64,000 bases of DNA, from contig JBAXOA010000002.1 of NCBI GenBank assembly GCA_037133495.1, positions 28,436 to 92,435 on the forward strand, given 5' to 3'. The notes under the pieces were generated by a model. That model did not search any database. It had not been told where the DNA came from and saw only the letters and a list, made by a program, of their open reading frames with translations. Source of the stretch: JAAFHB01 sp037133495 (GTDB lineage Bacteria > Bacteroidota > Bacteroidia > Bacteroidales > Prolixibacteraceae). Made by a program: the position numbers and the translations under genes. This document shows positions 54,504-64,000 of the stretch, piece after piece (position 1 is the first letter of the stretch; each line of letters starts with the position of its first letter).

Positions 54504-57500
54504 ATGAAAAGAAAAATCTTTCAAATGCTCTTATTGGGTTTGTGTGTTCTTTTTACGAGTAACGCATTTGCCCAGGTTAAAGTGAGCGGTATTGTGAAGA
54601 GTTCCTCCGGAGAATTACTTCCAGGGGTAACGATCGTTGTAAAAGGGACAACGACTGGGGTTGTTACCAATATGGATGGTAAATACAACATCACCGTACC
54701 TACCGCCCAATCTATTTTGGTTTTTTCATTCGTTGGAATGGAAAGCCAGCAGATTACTGTAAATGGCAAAACCTCCATTAATGTTTCACTGGCATCCGAA
54801 ACCATTAGTGTTGACGAGGTAGTGGTTACAGCTATGGGTATTACAAAAGCGAAGAAATCGCTGGCTTATTCTGTCAGTGAAGTAAAATCCGATGATCTGG
54901 TAAAAGGTGGTAACACTAACCTTATGAAATCGCTTGACGGTAAAGTGAGCGGGGTTGTGCTGACCAGTTTGAGTAGTGATCCTACTTCTTCTGTATTGGT
55001 GAATATCCGTGGCACTACGGCTTTGCCTTCTGCAGGTGACGCCAACGTCACTGTCAAAGGACAGCCTTTGTATGTAATTGATGGAATTCCGGTAGGTAAC
55101 CAGACATTTACGCAAAAAAACGGTGTTGACTTCGGAAACATTCTTTCGCAGTTAAACCCTGAAGACATTGAAAATATTACCATTTTGAAAGGCGGTAGTG
55201 CAGGCGCATTATACGGTTCTGACGGAGGTAATGGTGTTGTGATGATCACAACAAAATCGGGTAAAGGTGGCAAAAAAGGAATTGGCGTTTCGTTCTCTAC
55301 GGCCGCTACAATGGATTCTCCTTACCAGTTTATGGAAGAGCAGCAACTATTTGGACAGGGCGAACGTACCTACGAATGGCAGTATGACAATACCGATACC
55401 TGGGGTCCTGTTCTTGACGGATCTTTCTCCGGCGACTTCTGGAACACCAAAACTCAGAAATGGGATAATGGTCCGATGAAATCATCCAAAGAAAACAGGA
55501 TGAAAGCTTACCTGAACACAGGAAGCACGGTAACCACCAACGTGAATGTGAACGGTAATTATGACAAAGGTTCTTTCCGCCTGTCGCTCAGCAATATGGG
55601 CAACAATGGTGTGATGCCAAATACCAAAACAAACCAGAAATCGTTCACGATTGCTTCGGAATATAAACTGACCGATAAAGTTAAGATCTCGGCTAATGCC
55701 AATTATACACGTACTTATTCACCGAATAAAGCAAACGTTGTTGGATCTAACAGTGTGTTAAACAGTCTTTTATTCAATTTTCCAACCAACCTTCAGCCAT
55801 TGGCCGACATGAAAAATTACTGGATGACCGGATTTGATGGAATCCAGATGAATGGCGCCATTCAGAAGGACAATGGAATTGATAAAGCTGAAACCAACCC
55901 ATGGTGGACAACTTACGAAAAAATCAACCGTTTTACCCGTGACAATTTCTTTGGTAAATTGCAGCTGGATTATCAGATCAACAAAGACTTTGCATTCGTA
56001 TTGCGTTCAGGAATGGAAAATGTAGTTGAAAACTATGAATACCGTCAGTCTTTTGGCCAACAAGCTATGGGTAACCGTGGCGCAAGCGGCGATGGTATGT
56101 ACCAGTCTACTCTTGATAAGAGTTTAAGTTTTAACTCTGATGCTATCCTTTCCTATAATAAATCATTGGGTAAATTCGATATCACTGCTGTTGGTGGTGT
56201 AAACTATGCTTACGGCAATTCAAATAATTACGCTATTACTGCCGGTTCGCTTTCTGTTCCGGGATTATTCTCAATGGCCAATGTCTTTCCAGGTCGTTTG
56301 ACCGCAGGGTATGGCTGGGGAGCAGGTCCTTCTTACAGTGCTTATGGTACTGCAGATGTAGCTTGGAACAAACAACTCTTTTTGGGTGTGACCGGTCGTA
56401 ATGACTGGAAAGGAAACTTAAAAGAGGAGCAGATTAATTATTTCTATCCTTCTGTTTCATTGGCTTGGATCGCTTCCGAAACCTTTAAATTGCCTGAGTC
56501 AATTAATTTGCTGAAAGTTCGTTTAGGTTTGGCAAATGTTGGTAATGGTCTGACAAAACAACGTCCGATTGATACTTATAGCTTTGACGCACCAGACTGG
56601 TCCGGTACAGTGAAAACTGCCAATATTAATGCTACCCTGGTTGATCCTGATATCAAACCAATGGCATCAATTACCAAAGAAGCAGGTATTGATCTTTGGA
56701 TGTTAAGCAAACGCGTTCAGTTCGATTTTACTTATTTCCGCAAAGACCAGAACAATCAGCTGGGAAGTATTCCAGTGGTTCAGGGTACAGGTTTTACAGG
56801 AATGACTACCAACGTAGGTGATGTTCGCAATGAAGGCTATGAGTGGGGATTGACATTAAATCCTGTACGGACAAAAGACTGGAACTGGGATGTTACTGCA
56901 ACTTTTACCCATTACAAAGCCCATATCCTCCGTTTATCTCCTAAATTTGCTCCTGCCGGTTATATCTTTGGTTCTTATGATGGCAAGACCAAAGTTAAAA
57001 TTGCTGAAGGCGAAGAGATCGGAAATATCTACGAGGAAAACCCAATCTTAAAGGTGAAAACTGGAAAATACGCCGGACTGCCTCTTCTTGACGGTGATGG
57101 TGGTGAATTCCAGAAATCATCCAACGAAAAGGACCGTGCCCAATTAGGGAACTACAATCCTGATTTCATTCTTGGTTTTAATACCACTTTGAAATACAAA
57201 AGGTTTTCTTTGAATATCGTGAGCAGTTTCCGCAAAGGTGGCAAGTACGTGTCTGTTAATCAGCAGTATATGGAATCTAACGGTAGAGCTGTTACTACTT
57301 TAGGCTCAGGACCAAACAACCCTTGGTGGATGGGTGGTCGTAATGCTTCCCTTGGTGGTATGGCGTGGCCTGCTGCCGGTTCAAGTATCTATGCCAACAT
57401 CAATGCCAACAATGATGGTCAGCGTACTGATGAGGTTAAAGATGCCAGTTATGCAAAAGGGGTGTTCTTGAATCCTAATTTCGCTGGTGGTACTCCAACC

Positions 57501-57857
57501 GATGCCGATTATATCGTCAACGGTGCCGATCTGAAGAATACATTCTACCAGTTCCCATACAATAGTTATGGTGATGTTATCTGGAATTTCACATCTACCA
57601 GAGTTTACGATGCGACTAACTTCAAATTAAGAGAAGTTTCGCTGACCTACTCACTTCCAAATAGTGTTACCAGCAAACTAAAGGTCAATAATGTGAATAT
57701 TTCATTGATTGGAAGAAACCTTCTTCAATGGAATGCTTCAGGACGTAACGAAGATCCCGAATCTGCATTCTCCGGAGTCGGTGTAAATCAGGGTATTCTT
57801 AGGGCAACATTACCTAGCGTCCGCTCTATTGGATTCAAACTTGGTTTTGATTTTTAA
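54504..57857 (+). CDS. SusC/RagA-family TonB-dependent outer membrane transporter (second locus)
   Basis: A 1117-residue TonB-dependent transporter with signal peptide MKRKIFQMLLLGLCVLFTSNAFA. The carboxypeptidase-regulatory-like domain spans about residues 25-100 (VSGIVKSSSGELLPGVTIV), followed by VDEVVVTAMGITKAKKSL, the plug (LKGGSAGALYGSDGGNGVVM) and the barrel ending in IGFKLGFDF. There is no STN domain. The plug contains a longer insert than the first SusC (TTALPSAGDANVTVKGQP). It is the first gene of the second SusC/SusD operon. Confidence 0.95.
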   Translation: MKRKIFQMLLLGLCVLFTSNAFAQVKVSGIVKSSSGELLPGVTIVVKGTTTGVVTNMDGKYNITVPTAQSILVFSFVGMESQQITVNGKTSINVSLASETISVDEVVVTAMGITKAKKSLAYSVSEVKSDDLVKGGNTNLMKSLDGKVSGVVLTSLSSDPTSSVLVNIRGTTALPSAGDANVTVKGQPLYVIDGIPVGNQTFTQKNGVDFGNILSQLNPEDIENITILKGGSAGALYGSDGGNGVVMITTKSGKGGKKGIGVSFSTAATMDSPYQFMEEQQLFGQGERTYEWQYDNTDTWGPVLDGSFSGDFWNTKTQKWDNGPMKSSKENRMKAYLNTGSTVTTNVNVNGNYDKGSFRLSLSNMGNNGVMPNTKTNQKSFTIASEYKLTDKVKISANANYTRTYSPNKANVVGSNSVLNSLLFNFPTNLQPLADMKNYWMTGFDGIQMNGAIQKDNGIDKAETNPWWTTYEKINRFTRDNFFGKLQLDYQINKDFAFVLRSGMENVVENYEYRQSFGQQAMGNRGASGDGMYQSTLDKSLSFNSDAILSYNKSLGKFDITAVGGVNYAYGNSNNYAITAGSLSVPGLFSMANVFPGRLTAGYGWGAGPSYSAYGTADVAWNKQLFLGVTGRNDWKGNLKEEQINYFYPSVSLAWIASETFKLPESINLLKVRLGLANVGNGLTKQRPIDTYSFDAPDWSGTVKTANINATLVDPDIKPMASITKEAGIDLWMLSKRVQFDFTYFRKDQNNQLGSIPVVQGTGFTGMTTNVGDVRNEGYEWGLTLNPVRTKDWNWDVTATFTHYKAHILRLSPKFAPAGYIFGSYDGKTKVKIAEGEEIGNIYEENPILKVKTGKYAGLPLLDGDGGEFQKSSNEKDRAQLGNYNPDFILGFNTTLKYKRFSLNIVSSFRKGGKYVSVNQQYMESNGRAVTTLGSGPNNPWWMGGRNASLGGMAWPAAGSSIYANINANNDGQRTDEVKDASYAKGVFLNPNFAGGTPTDADYIVNGADLKNTFYQFPYNSYGDVIWNFTSTRVYDATNFKLREVSLTYSLPNSVTSKLKVNNVNISLIGRNLLQWNASGRNEDPESAFSGVGVNQGILRATLPSVRSIGFKLGFDF

Positions 57858-57890
57858 CAGTTGACTTTCATTATAAAAAATATAAATAAT

Positions 57891-59534
57891 ATGAAATCAT
57901 ATTTAACAAAAGCGTTAGCACTTTTTTTACTCATAGGAATTGTTTCCTGTAGTAAAGATGATTTGCGTCAATACGATGCGCTTCAGCAAAAAAATGCGGT
58001 TGAGTCATTAAATGACCCTTATCTGTTATCGTCTATTATTAAGAAGACCAGCCTTTTCTATCAGGATATGGGCTTTGGAGCATCCAAACTTCCGGGAGCG
58101 GTTCAATACTGTGAACGAAATTATCAGGGATCTGACAATAACTATCAGGGCTTCAAATCGCTTCCTACTGATATGTACACTGCAATGGATATTTTGAAAT
58201 TAATTGATGCTTCCATTAAACTGGCTGAATCAAGAGGTTCCAAAACACACGTTGGTATCTTCACCACATTCAGGGTTTTATTGTTCTCATTCATGACAGA
58301 CTTCTATGGTGATGTATATTACAGCGAGGCATTAAAAGGCCGTGAAGGTATCTTGTATCCGGTTTATGACAAACAATCCGCAATCTATGCCGGTCTGTTG
58401 AAGGAGCTTGCTACTGCGAGCGCCGACATTACCGCCGGGACAGATGTAGTTAGTCCAACGTATGACCTGATGTTTGGTGGAAATAAAGTTCAATGGCTGA
58501 AATTCACCAACTCTCTTAAATTGAGGTTGTTGATGCGTGCCTCTGCGAAATTGGCGGATGCAGGTGCACAAATAGCTGCGACTGCTGCGTTGCCTATTTT
58601 AACGGATGCGGCCGACATGAATGCCTCAATCGCATATGTTGGAACCAGCACTGTTAACTCATGGGTTGGTGGTCCGAACAATTGGGGTAATGGTGGTGAA
58701 TTCGAAAGAAGAAGACCAAGCAAAACATTGGTTGATAAAATGACATCTTTAAACGATCCGCGTGAAAAAGTATGGTTCGCACCTGTCGAAAATCCATGGA
58801 CAGTAAATCCGGCTTTAAATGGTACGGTTGTTTCTACAACTGACGCCAATGGATTTACATATACTTCAACATGGGAATACCTCGATTTAACTAATTCTGT
58901 GATGGCTGCTCAGGTTCCAAATATTTTGGACAAAGATGTTCTTTATGCTGGTTTTATTGCAGGTATGATGGGCGACTTTAAAAATGGCAATGGTCATTGG
59001 AATACAGCTTTAGGTGGTGCTTATGGAAATTTCAAGGTTTCAAAGTACTCTAAATTATTCCAACAGAATTCCCATGCGTTATTAAGAGCTCAGATCATGA
59101 ACAAGGACGAAGTTCAGTTCATTCTTGCCGAAGCTGCCGTAAAAGGATTTGTTTCCGGAAGTGCTGACACTTACTACAGAGCCGGTATCACCGCTTCAAT
59201 GAAACGTTGGGGAGTGGCAGATGCTGCAATCACAACTTATTTGGCACAGTCCAGCATCGCGTTGCCAGGTGACAACCCAGGTAAACTTGCTAAAATCGCT
59301 GAGCAGAAATGGATTGCACTCTTTACAGTAGCTGCAGAAGCTTATCTTGATCTTCGCAGAACAAGATTGCCTAATATTTTCACTCAAGGTCTGTTAAGTA
59401 CTTATACTTTCCCGAATCGTTACCGTTACCCGGGAAATGAACCTGGACAGAACGTTGCCGCTTACAATAAAGGTGTTGCGACGCTTGTTCCTGCTACAGA
59501 TGATGAATTCTCTAAAATGTGGTTATTGCAATAA
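57891..59534 (+). CDS. SusD/RagB-family outer membrane lipoprotein (second locus)
   Basis: A 547-residue SusD-like lipoprotein. I start at ATG 57891, which gives lipobox GIVSC with lipidated Cys20; the frame is open from TTG 57861 without a sensible signal. Family features are KWLKFTNSLKLRLLMRAS-type TPR helices (about 210-230), SLNDPREKVWFAP and the late EQKWIALFTVAAEAYLDLRRTR. It is 33 bases after SusC and is followed by a strong terminator, so the next two genes may depend on read-through or a separate promoter. Confidence 0.92.
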   Translation: MKSYLTKALALFLLIGIVSCSKDDLRQYDALQQKNAVESLNDPYLLSSIIKKTSLFYQDMGFGASKLPGAVQYCERNYQGSDNNYQGFKSLPTDMYTAMDILKLIDASIKLAESRGSKTHVGIFTTFRVLLFSFMTDFYGDVYYSEALKGREGILYPVYDKQSAIYAGLLKELATASADITAGTDVVSPTYDLMFGGNKVQWLKFTNSLKLRLLMRASAKLADAGAQIAATAALPILTDAADMNASIAYVGTSTVNSWVGGPNNWGNGGEFERRRPSKTLVDKMTSLNDPREKVWFAPVENPWTVNPALNGTVVSTTDANGFTYTSTWEYLDLTNSVMAAQVPNILDKDVLYAGFIAGMMGDFKNGNGHWNTALGGAYGNFKVSKYSKLFQQNSHALLRAQIMNKDEVQFILAEAAVKGFVSGSADTYYRAGITASMKRWGVADAAITTYLAQSSIALPGDNPGKLAKIAEQKWIALFTVAAEAYLDLRRTRLPNIFTQGLLSTYTFPNRYRYPGNEPGQNVAAYNKGVATLVPATDDEFSKMWLLQ

Positions 59535-59561
59535 TCATTTCTAGAATACAAGAATAGAAGT

Positions 59562-59603
59562 AAAAGGGGTGCCGTTGATTTATTCGACAGCACCCTTTTT
59601 TTG
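59562..59603 (+). terminator. intrinsic terminator after the second SusD
   Basis: AAAAGGGGTGC (from 59563) pairs with AGCACCCTTTTTTT (from 59589), with additional partial pairing inside (CGTTG/CGACA) and a run of seven T. It lies 28 bases after the SusD stop and just before the next gene, whose expression is therefore probably lower than that of SusC/SusD. Confidence 0.75.
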
Positions 59604-59625
59604 TAAAAGCTCAATATAAATAACA

Positions 59626-61860
59626 ATGAAAAATATTACCCTGTTTGTGGCCTTTTTTACCTTCTTAGGCGTCAATACCTTACTGGCGGAGACCGGGAAA
59701 ACCTTAAAACCTGTGTATAAGGATATTCCTTACAGTCAGGATTATAGTATAAAATATTACAGTCCGGCAGGAGGAAAACCGCTTTTGAAAGTTTTTTACG
59801 ACAGGAATAACGTCATTCAGATACTGTCGGCTGAGGGTCTGTTTAAACCCACTGCCGGAGTGTTTCTTTATCCGGGAACCATCGTCAAAGACGGGTTATA
59901 CCGTCCGATGGGAGACAAAAAAATTGTGAATATCGGTGTATATCAGCATCAGTTTGTGTACCTCGACGATAAAGCGGTGCTTGGAAATGCCTGGGCGGGT
60001 TCCCTATTCTCAAAACACGAGATGGCCAATGCCACCTCGTTTGCAGTGGGTACTGACTTTACCTCCCTGGTATCTGACGGCACTTCTATAAGATGTATCA
60101 AAGACTCAAAGGAACTTTGGTCCGGAAAAATTAATGATCAAATCATTGATATCAAATATGATGCCGCCAAGGGTCTGTTTTGGATATTGGGAACTAAAAC
60201 ATTGAGCACCTTTTCACTCAAGGAGAAAAAACTTACAACTGTTTTTGAAGGTTCCGGTTTTGCCGCTTTCGACCTGACTGATAAGGGTGCCAAAACCATT
60301 ATCGGGACAACGGACGGATACCTGGAGGTCGATAATTCCACAGGAAAGCAAATCGGTGCTATCCACCGGAAGGTACCTTGTACAACAATTAACTGTGTGG
60401 CGAATATCAAAGGTCAGGTATGGTTCGGCACTTCCTTAGGCGCATATATGCTGCGCGAAGATGGTAAATATAATTATTACAATGGCGAACGCTGGTTGCC
60501 GGGTGATCAGGTAAAATTCATCTCCGAAGGTCCTGAAAATTCAGTATTGGTACTCACCGATAAAGGTCTGGGTCAGATCTGCTTTAAACAAATGACCCTT
60601 GAGGAGAAAGCAGTGTACTTTGAAAAACAGGTTCGTGAACGTCATATCCGCAACGGATTTAATTCTTCGATCGAAGGGATGAAGGATGGAAACCTCGCGA
60701 CGGGCTACCTCAAAGATTCCGACAACGATGGTCTGTGGACCTCGATGTACCTGGGGGGCGAAATTTTCAGATACGCCGTCACCAAATCCGATGAGGCGCT
60801 GCAGAACTGCTATGAGTCACTTGAGGCCCTCGAAAGACTTTATACGATCAATTCCAATCAGGTTGGTTTTCCGGCACGGTCGTTTGAACGTCGTGGCGAT
60901 CAGAACAGATTGTCAGATTCCGACAGATGGAAGCATTCCAAAGATCCCGAATGGGACTGGAAATCGACCACCAGCAGCGACGAAGCAATCGGGCATATCT
61001 TTGCCTTGGGAGCAATGGCCGAACTGATTAACATAGAACCTATGAAATCGAGGGCTATTCACCTCATCGATATATTGATGCAGCATATTGTCGATCATAA
61101 TTTATACCTGATTGACTTTGACGGCAAACCTACCACCTGGGGGCGTTGGAATCCCGAATATGTCAATGCACGCCCAATATTTGTCGGTGACCGGAAAATT
61201 TGTGCTTCCAATATCACTTCGATGCTCCAAACGGCTTATCATTTTACCCATAAAGAGATCTATAAGCAAAAAGCTTTGGAGCTGTTGTATAAAAACGGAT
61301 ACCTCGAAAATCTGATGCGGCCGATGAAATCGATCGGGAAAGCTCCTGCCGACGCTGATGAGCTGAGCAAAGAGTTATCGTCAGAATGGAATCACTCCGA
61401 TGACGAGATGTATTTTATCGGTTATTGGGGGTTATACCGCTATGCCCTTAACGACGAACTGAAAGCGAAGTACAAAGAGGCGATCATTGATCACTGGCAG
61501 ATCGAAAGACCCGAAAAAGAGGGAGCCTGGAATATATTTACAGCCATGACTACCAATGAATTCGATCTGAAAGAAGCCGTGTGGTACCTTCAGGAGCATC
61601 CCATGGATTTGATCAATTGGGACATTATGAACAGTCAACGCAAAGACATTGAGCCGATTGCGCCAAATTTCAGGCAGCAGACACTCAAAGAAGTTCTTCC
61701 TCCCGACGAGCGGCCTGTTCAACGTCATAACGGCAACATGTTCAATATTGACAAAAACGGGGGCAACGGAACCGGCGAAGAGAGCGCCGGAGATATCTGG
61801 TTATTGCCTTACTGGATGGGACGTTACCTGGGTGTGATCAGCGCTCCGAAGAAGAAATAA
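59626..61860 (+). CDS. exported protein with propeller-like N-terminal half and alpha-helical C-terminal half (paralogue 1), unknown function
   Basis: A 744-residue protein with a signal peptide of about 21 residues (VNTLLA/ETG). The first half (30-330) has short repeats such as LSAEGLFKPTAG, KTIIGTTDGYLEVDN and VWFGTSLGAYMLREDGK, like the WFGTxxG blades of two-component-regulator propellers. The second half (about 340-740) is rich in helices and aromatic acid motifs: DSDNDGLWTSMYLGGE, DPEWDWKSTTSSDEAIGH, WGRWNPEYVNARP and EWNHSDDEMYFIGYWGLYRYA. This looks like an (alpha/alpha) toroid as in several glycosidase and lyase families; that is inference. It is downstream of SusC/SusD and beside a close paralogue, so it probably acts on the imported substrate. 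Confidence 0.82.
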   Translation: MKNITLFVAFFTFLGVNTLLAETGKTLKPVYKDIPYSQDYSIKYYSPAGGKPLLKVFYDRNNVIQILSAEGLFKPTAGVFLYPGTIVKDGLYRPMGDKKIVNIGVYQHQFVYLDDKAVLGNAWAGSLFSKHEMANATSFAVGTDFTSLVSDGTSIRCIKDSKELWSGKINDQIIDIKYDAAKGLFWILGTKTLSTFSLKEKKLTTVFEGSGFAAFDLTDKGAKTIIGTTDGYLEVDNSTGKQIGAIHRKVPCTTINCVANIKGQVWFGTSLGAYMLREDGKYNYYNGERWLPGDQVKFISEGPENSVLVLTDKGLGQICFKQMTLEEKAVYFEKQVRERHIRNGFNSSIEGMKDGNLATGYLKDSDNDGLWTSMYLGGEIFRYAVTKSDEALQNCYESLEALERLYTINSNQVGFPARSFERRGDQNRLSDSDRWKHSKDPEWDWKSTTSSDEAIGHIFALGAMAELINIEPMKSRAIHLIDILMQHIVDHNLYLIDFDGKPTTWGRWNPEYVNARPIFVGDRKICASNITSMLQTAYHFTHKEIYKQKALELLYKNGYLENLMRPMKSIGKAPADADELSKELSSEWNHSDDEMYFIGYWGLYRYALNDELKAKYKEAIIDHWQIERPEKEGAWNIFTAMTTNEFDLKEAVWYLQEHPMDLINWDIMNSQRKDIEPIAPNFRQQTLKEVLPPDERPVQRHNGNMFNIDKNGGNGTGEESAGDIWLLPYWMGRYLGVISAPKKK

Positions 61861-61865
61861 TTAGG

Positions 61866-61946
61866 TCTGTCAGCTGACGGAAGGAATTGAGAATTACACA
61901 ATTGTGTGCCTTTGGTGCCTTTTTGGTGACTTTGTGCCTTGGTGGC
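61866..61946. repeat. composite interspersed repeat (palindrome plus CACCAAG-rich arm, inverted)
   Basis: TCTGTCAGCTGACGGA (61866-61881) is followed after 27 bases by a TTTGGTG-rich arm (61909-61946). That arm is the near-exact reverse complement of the arm at 4039-4076, in which about 33 of 38 positions agree. It sits in the 157-base gap between the two paralogous genes. Confidence 0.75.
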
Positions 61947-62017
61947 GCTTCTTATTATTTTATTTATTACTTAAAAGCCTTTCGTAAAGAAAAATTACAA
62001 TTATAAAAACAACTGAA

Positions 62018-64000
62018 ATGAAAATTACCATTCAGAAAATGACCTTTGCGGGTTTAGTGTTAACCCTTGTTTTATTCGCAAATCAGACCTTTGCACAAGG
62101 TGCTGAAAAGCATCAGGACAAATCTTTCACTCAGGATTTTAGTATTAAGTACAATCTGGCTGATAAAAATATCAAACTGAGCAATGTTGTATCCGACAGA
62201 AACGGTTATATCCAGATTTTATCTTCAAAGGGCCTGATGCGTACGCGCGACGGACAGTTTTTGTATCCGGGTACTCTGGTCACCGATCGGCAGGATCGTC
62301 CAACGTCTGACAAGAAAATTGCCGGGATCGGAACCTATCAGAATCAGCTGGTTTATATCGATGACAAAGCCGTGTTAAGCAATGCATGGGCCGGGAAATT
62401 ATTCTCCCGCCATACTATGCCGGGTGCCAGAATTTTTGCCGGTGGAAAAGATTTTAGCTTTTTAATCTCTGACGGTAAAACCCTGAATTTATTAAAAGAT
62501 TCAAAAACACTTTGGGAAGGCACCCTTTCCGGCGAGGCGGTGAAAGACATCAAGTTTGACGCTGTCAATAATCTCTTTTGGATTCTGGGAAGCGCTTCTG
62601 TATGGGCTTTATCTCCTGACATTAAGGAGCTTAAAAAAGTAAAGGAAAGCAACAATATTACTTGCATCGCGCCGTCAGCGGGCAAATTAATTGTCGGAAC
62701 TTCAAACGGATATTTTGAAATTGATGGAAAAACGAAGCAGCAGATTGGTGAAATCCATCAAAAAATGCCGTGGACCGAAATAACTTCAGCAAGTGAGATT
62801 GATGGACAAATCTGGTTTGGTTCCACATGGGGAGCTATGAATCTGCGCAAAGACGGCACGTTTAACTACTATGCCTCGAAGCGTTGGGTGCCATCGGACA
62901 CTATTGTAACTATTGCCAAAGGACCGGAAAATTCGGTGCTGATACTTACCAATAATGGGCTGGGCAAGATCTGTTTCAACGCAATGACCTTGTACGACAA
63001 AGCGATGTTTTTCGAGAAACAGGTTCGCGACCGTCATATCCGTGTTGGGTTCAATGCCACCGTTTCGGGAATGACTGATGGTGATGTTACATCAGGAAGT
63101 CTGGAAAATTCGGACAACGATGGTTTGTGGACTTCGATGTACCTGGCCGGGGAAACTTTCCGTTATGCGGTCACCAAATCGGATGAGGCCTTGCAGAATG
63201 TGCGTGAATCACTTGATGCGCTGGAACGCCTGTACACGATCAATCCGCTTCATTCCGGATTTCCGTCACGTTCATTCGAACGATCAGGATACAATAACAA
63301 CAGTATTCCATGGAGACCCACTGAGGATCCTGAATGGGACTGGAAATCGACTACCAGCAGTGATGAAGCAATCGGTCATATTTTTGCTTTTGCCGCAATT
63401 GCAGAGCTGGTTCCCGAAGCGGAACTACGCAATAAATCTATTATGCTGATTGATACCCTTATGGCACATGTGGTGAGAAATAATCTTTACATGATCGACT
63501 GGAACGGTAAACCCACCCAATGGGGAAAATGGAATCCTGAATATGTGAATGCCCGGCCTAAAATGGTAGGTGATCGTAAAATCAATTCTTCCAACATTAT
63601 TGGGATGTTGCAAACAGCCTGGCACTTTACAAAAAAGGCAAAGTATAAGGAAGCGGCATTCAATCTGATGTCAAAATACGGGTATCTTGAGAATCTTATG
63701 AAACCAATGAAGGAAGTAAAAAGTGCTCCGGAAGATGCTGATATGTTAAGCCGCGAATTGTCTGACGGCTGGAACCATTCGGATGACGAGATGTACTATT
63801 GTGGTTACTGGGGATTGTACCGCTACGCTTTCAACGACACCCTGAAAGCAAAATACAAAGCTGCGATTATTGACCACTGGGAGATAGAACGACCTGAAAA
63901 AGAGGGATTGTGGAATATCATGACTGCACTTGCCGGTGCTAAAAATATTGATTTGAAAGAGGCCATCTGGTACTTGCAGGAGTATCCGCTTGATTTGGTC
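62018..64000 (+). CDS. exported propeller/helical protein (paralogue 2), truncated by the window end
   Basis: An open frame of 661 codons from ATG 62018 with no stop before the window edge. The signal peptide is MKITIQKMTFAGLVLTLVLF...FAQ. It is a clear paralogue of the preceding protein over its full length, sharing SDNDGLWTSMYL, FRYAVTKSDEALQN, LERLYTIN, DPEWDWKSTTSSDEAIGHIF, WNPEYVNARP and WNHSDDEMYYCGYWGLYRYAF. By comparison about 80 C-terminal residues are missing. Both copies keep the acidic and aromatic motifs of the C-terminal half, so both are probably active. The function is unknown. Confidence 0.85.
   Translation, partial: MKITIQKMTFAGLVLTLVLFANQTFAQGAEKHQDKSFTQDFSIKYNLADKNIKLSNVVSDRNGYIQILSSKGLMRTRDGQFLYPGTLVTDRQDRPTSDKKIAGIGTYQNQLVYIDDKAVLSNAWAGKLFSRHTMPGARIFAGGKDFSFLISDGKTLNLLKDSKTLWEGTLSGEAVKDIKFDAVNNLFWILGSASVWALSPDIKELKKVKESNNITCIAPSAGKLIVGTSNGYFEIDGKTKQQIGEIHQKMPWTEITSASEIDGQIWFGSTWGAMNLRKDGTFNYYASKRWVPSDTIVTIAKGPENSVLILTNNGLGKICFNAMTLYDKAMFFEKQVRDRHIRVGFNATVSGMTDGDVTSGSLENSDNDGLWTSMYLAGETFRYAVTKSDEALQNVRESLDALERLYTINPLHSGFPSRSFERSGYNNNSIPWRPTEDPEWDWKSTTSSDEAIGHIFAFAAIAELVPEAELRNKSIMLIDTLMAHVVRNNLYMIDWNGKPTQWGKWNPEYVNARPKMVGDRKINSSNIIGMLQTAWHFTKKAKYKEAAFNLMSKYGYLENLMKPMKEVKSAPEDADMLSRELSDGWNHSDDEMYYCGYWGLYRYAFNDTLKAKYKAAIIDHWEIERPEKEGLWNIMTALAGAKNIDLKEAIWYLQEYPLDLV

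Overview
The window reads as a Bacteroidota chromosome, probably a free-living or gut-type member of the Bacteroidales/Marinilabiliales group; the lower rank is inference. The evidence is two SusC/SusD pairs of the SusD-like lipoprotein type, dense runs of secreted glycan-active enzymes, lipoproteins with Bacteroidota-style lipoboxes, AT-rich leaders with TAnnTTTG-like promoter elements and almost no Shine-Dalgarno signals. I saw no rRNA, tRNA or CRISPR array.

Layout. (1) 78-7395, plus strand: an AAA/DUF4143 ATPase, a PA14-containing GH3 lipoprotein, a GH89 alpha-N-acetylglucosaminidase and a PhyH-type dioxygenase. (2) 7518-30654, minus strand: twelve exported proteins. From upstream to downstream these are a PqaA-like hydrolase, a GH109-type Gfo/Idh/MocA protein, a metallophosphoesterase-PA14 protein, a putative TIM-barrel glycosidase, a DUF4838 protein, a GH28-like beta-helix, an unknown lipoprotein, an amidohydrolase, two GH2 paralogues, a GH141-like beta-helix and an SGNH esterase. 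(3) 30979-37102, minus strand: PKD lipoprotein, SusC, SusD. (4) 37350-40353, plus strand: a CPBP-type membrane protease interrupted by an in-frame stop, then a membrane-anchored GH31. (5) 40545-52811: a complete [NiFe] uptake hydrogenase locus. hyaABCD is on the plus strand. hypF-C-D-E-A-B is on the minus strand, convergent with hya, and a nickel-type transporter is divergent from hypF. (6) 52902-64000, plus strand: an unknown polytopic membrane protein, a second SusC/SusD pair, and two tandem paralogous exported proteins of unknown family, the second cut by the window edge.

How it works together. Regions 1-4 look like one or more polysaccharide utilisation loci for a complex glycan. The activities suggested are N-acetylhexosaminidase (GH89, GH109), beta-galactosidase-like (GH2), alpha-glycosidase (GH31), GH28/GH141-like beta-helices, deacylation (SGNH) and perhaps dephosphorylation. 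No hybrid two-component sensor, ECF sigma/anti-sigma pair or AraC regulator lies in the window. The hydrogenase small subunit carries all six cysteines of the proximal 4Fe-3S cluster of oxygen-tolerant membrane-bound hydrogenases, so this organism probably oxidises H2 through a b-type cytochrome even when oxygen is present.

Most notable non-gene structure. A four-helix-bundle (S23/IVP-type) gene lies between hypC and hypD, flanked by inverted copies of a palindrome-bearing repeat, like a small mobile cassette. A single-domain HUH transposase gene is flanked by inverted two-palindrome units between the convergent hya and hyp operons. A composite interspersed element built on TCCGTCAGCTGACGGA recurs through the intergenic regions. 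Six different hairpins lie in a row between the two GH2 genes.
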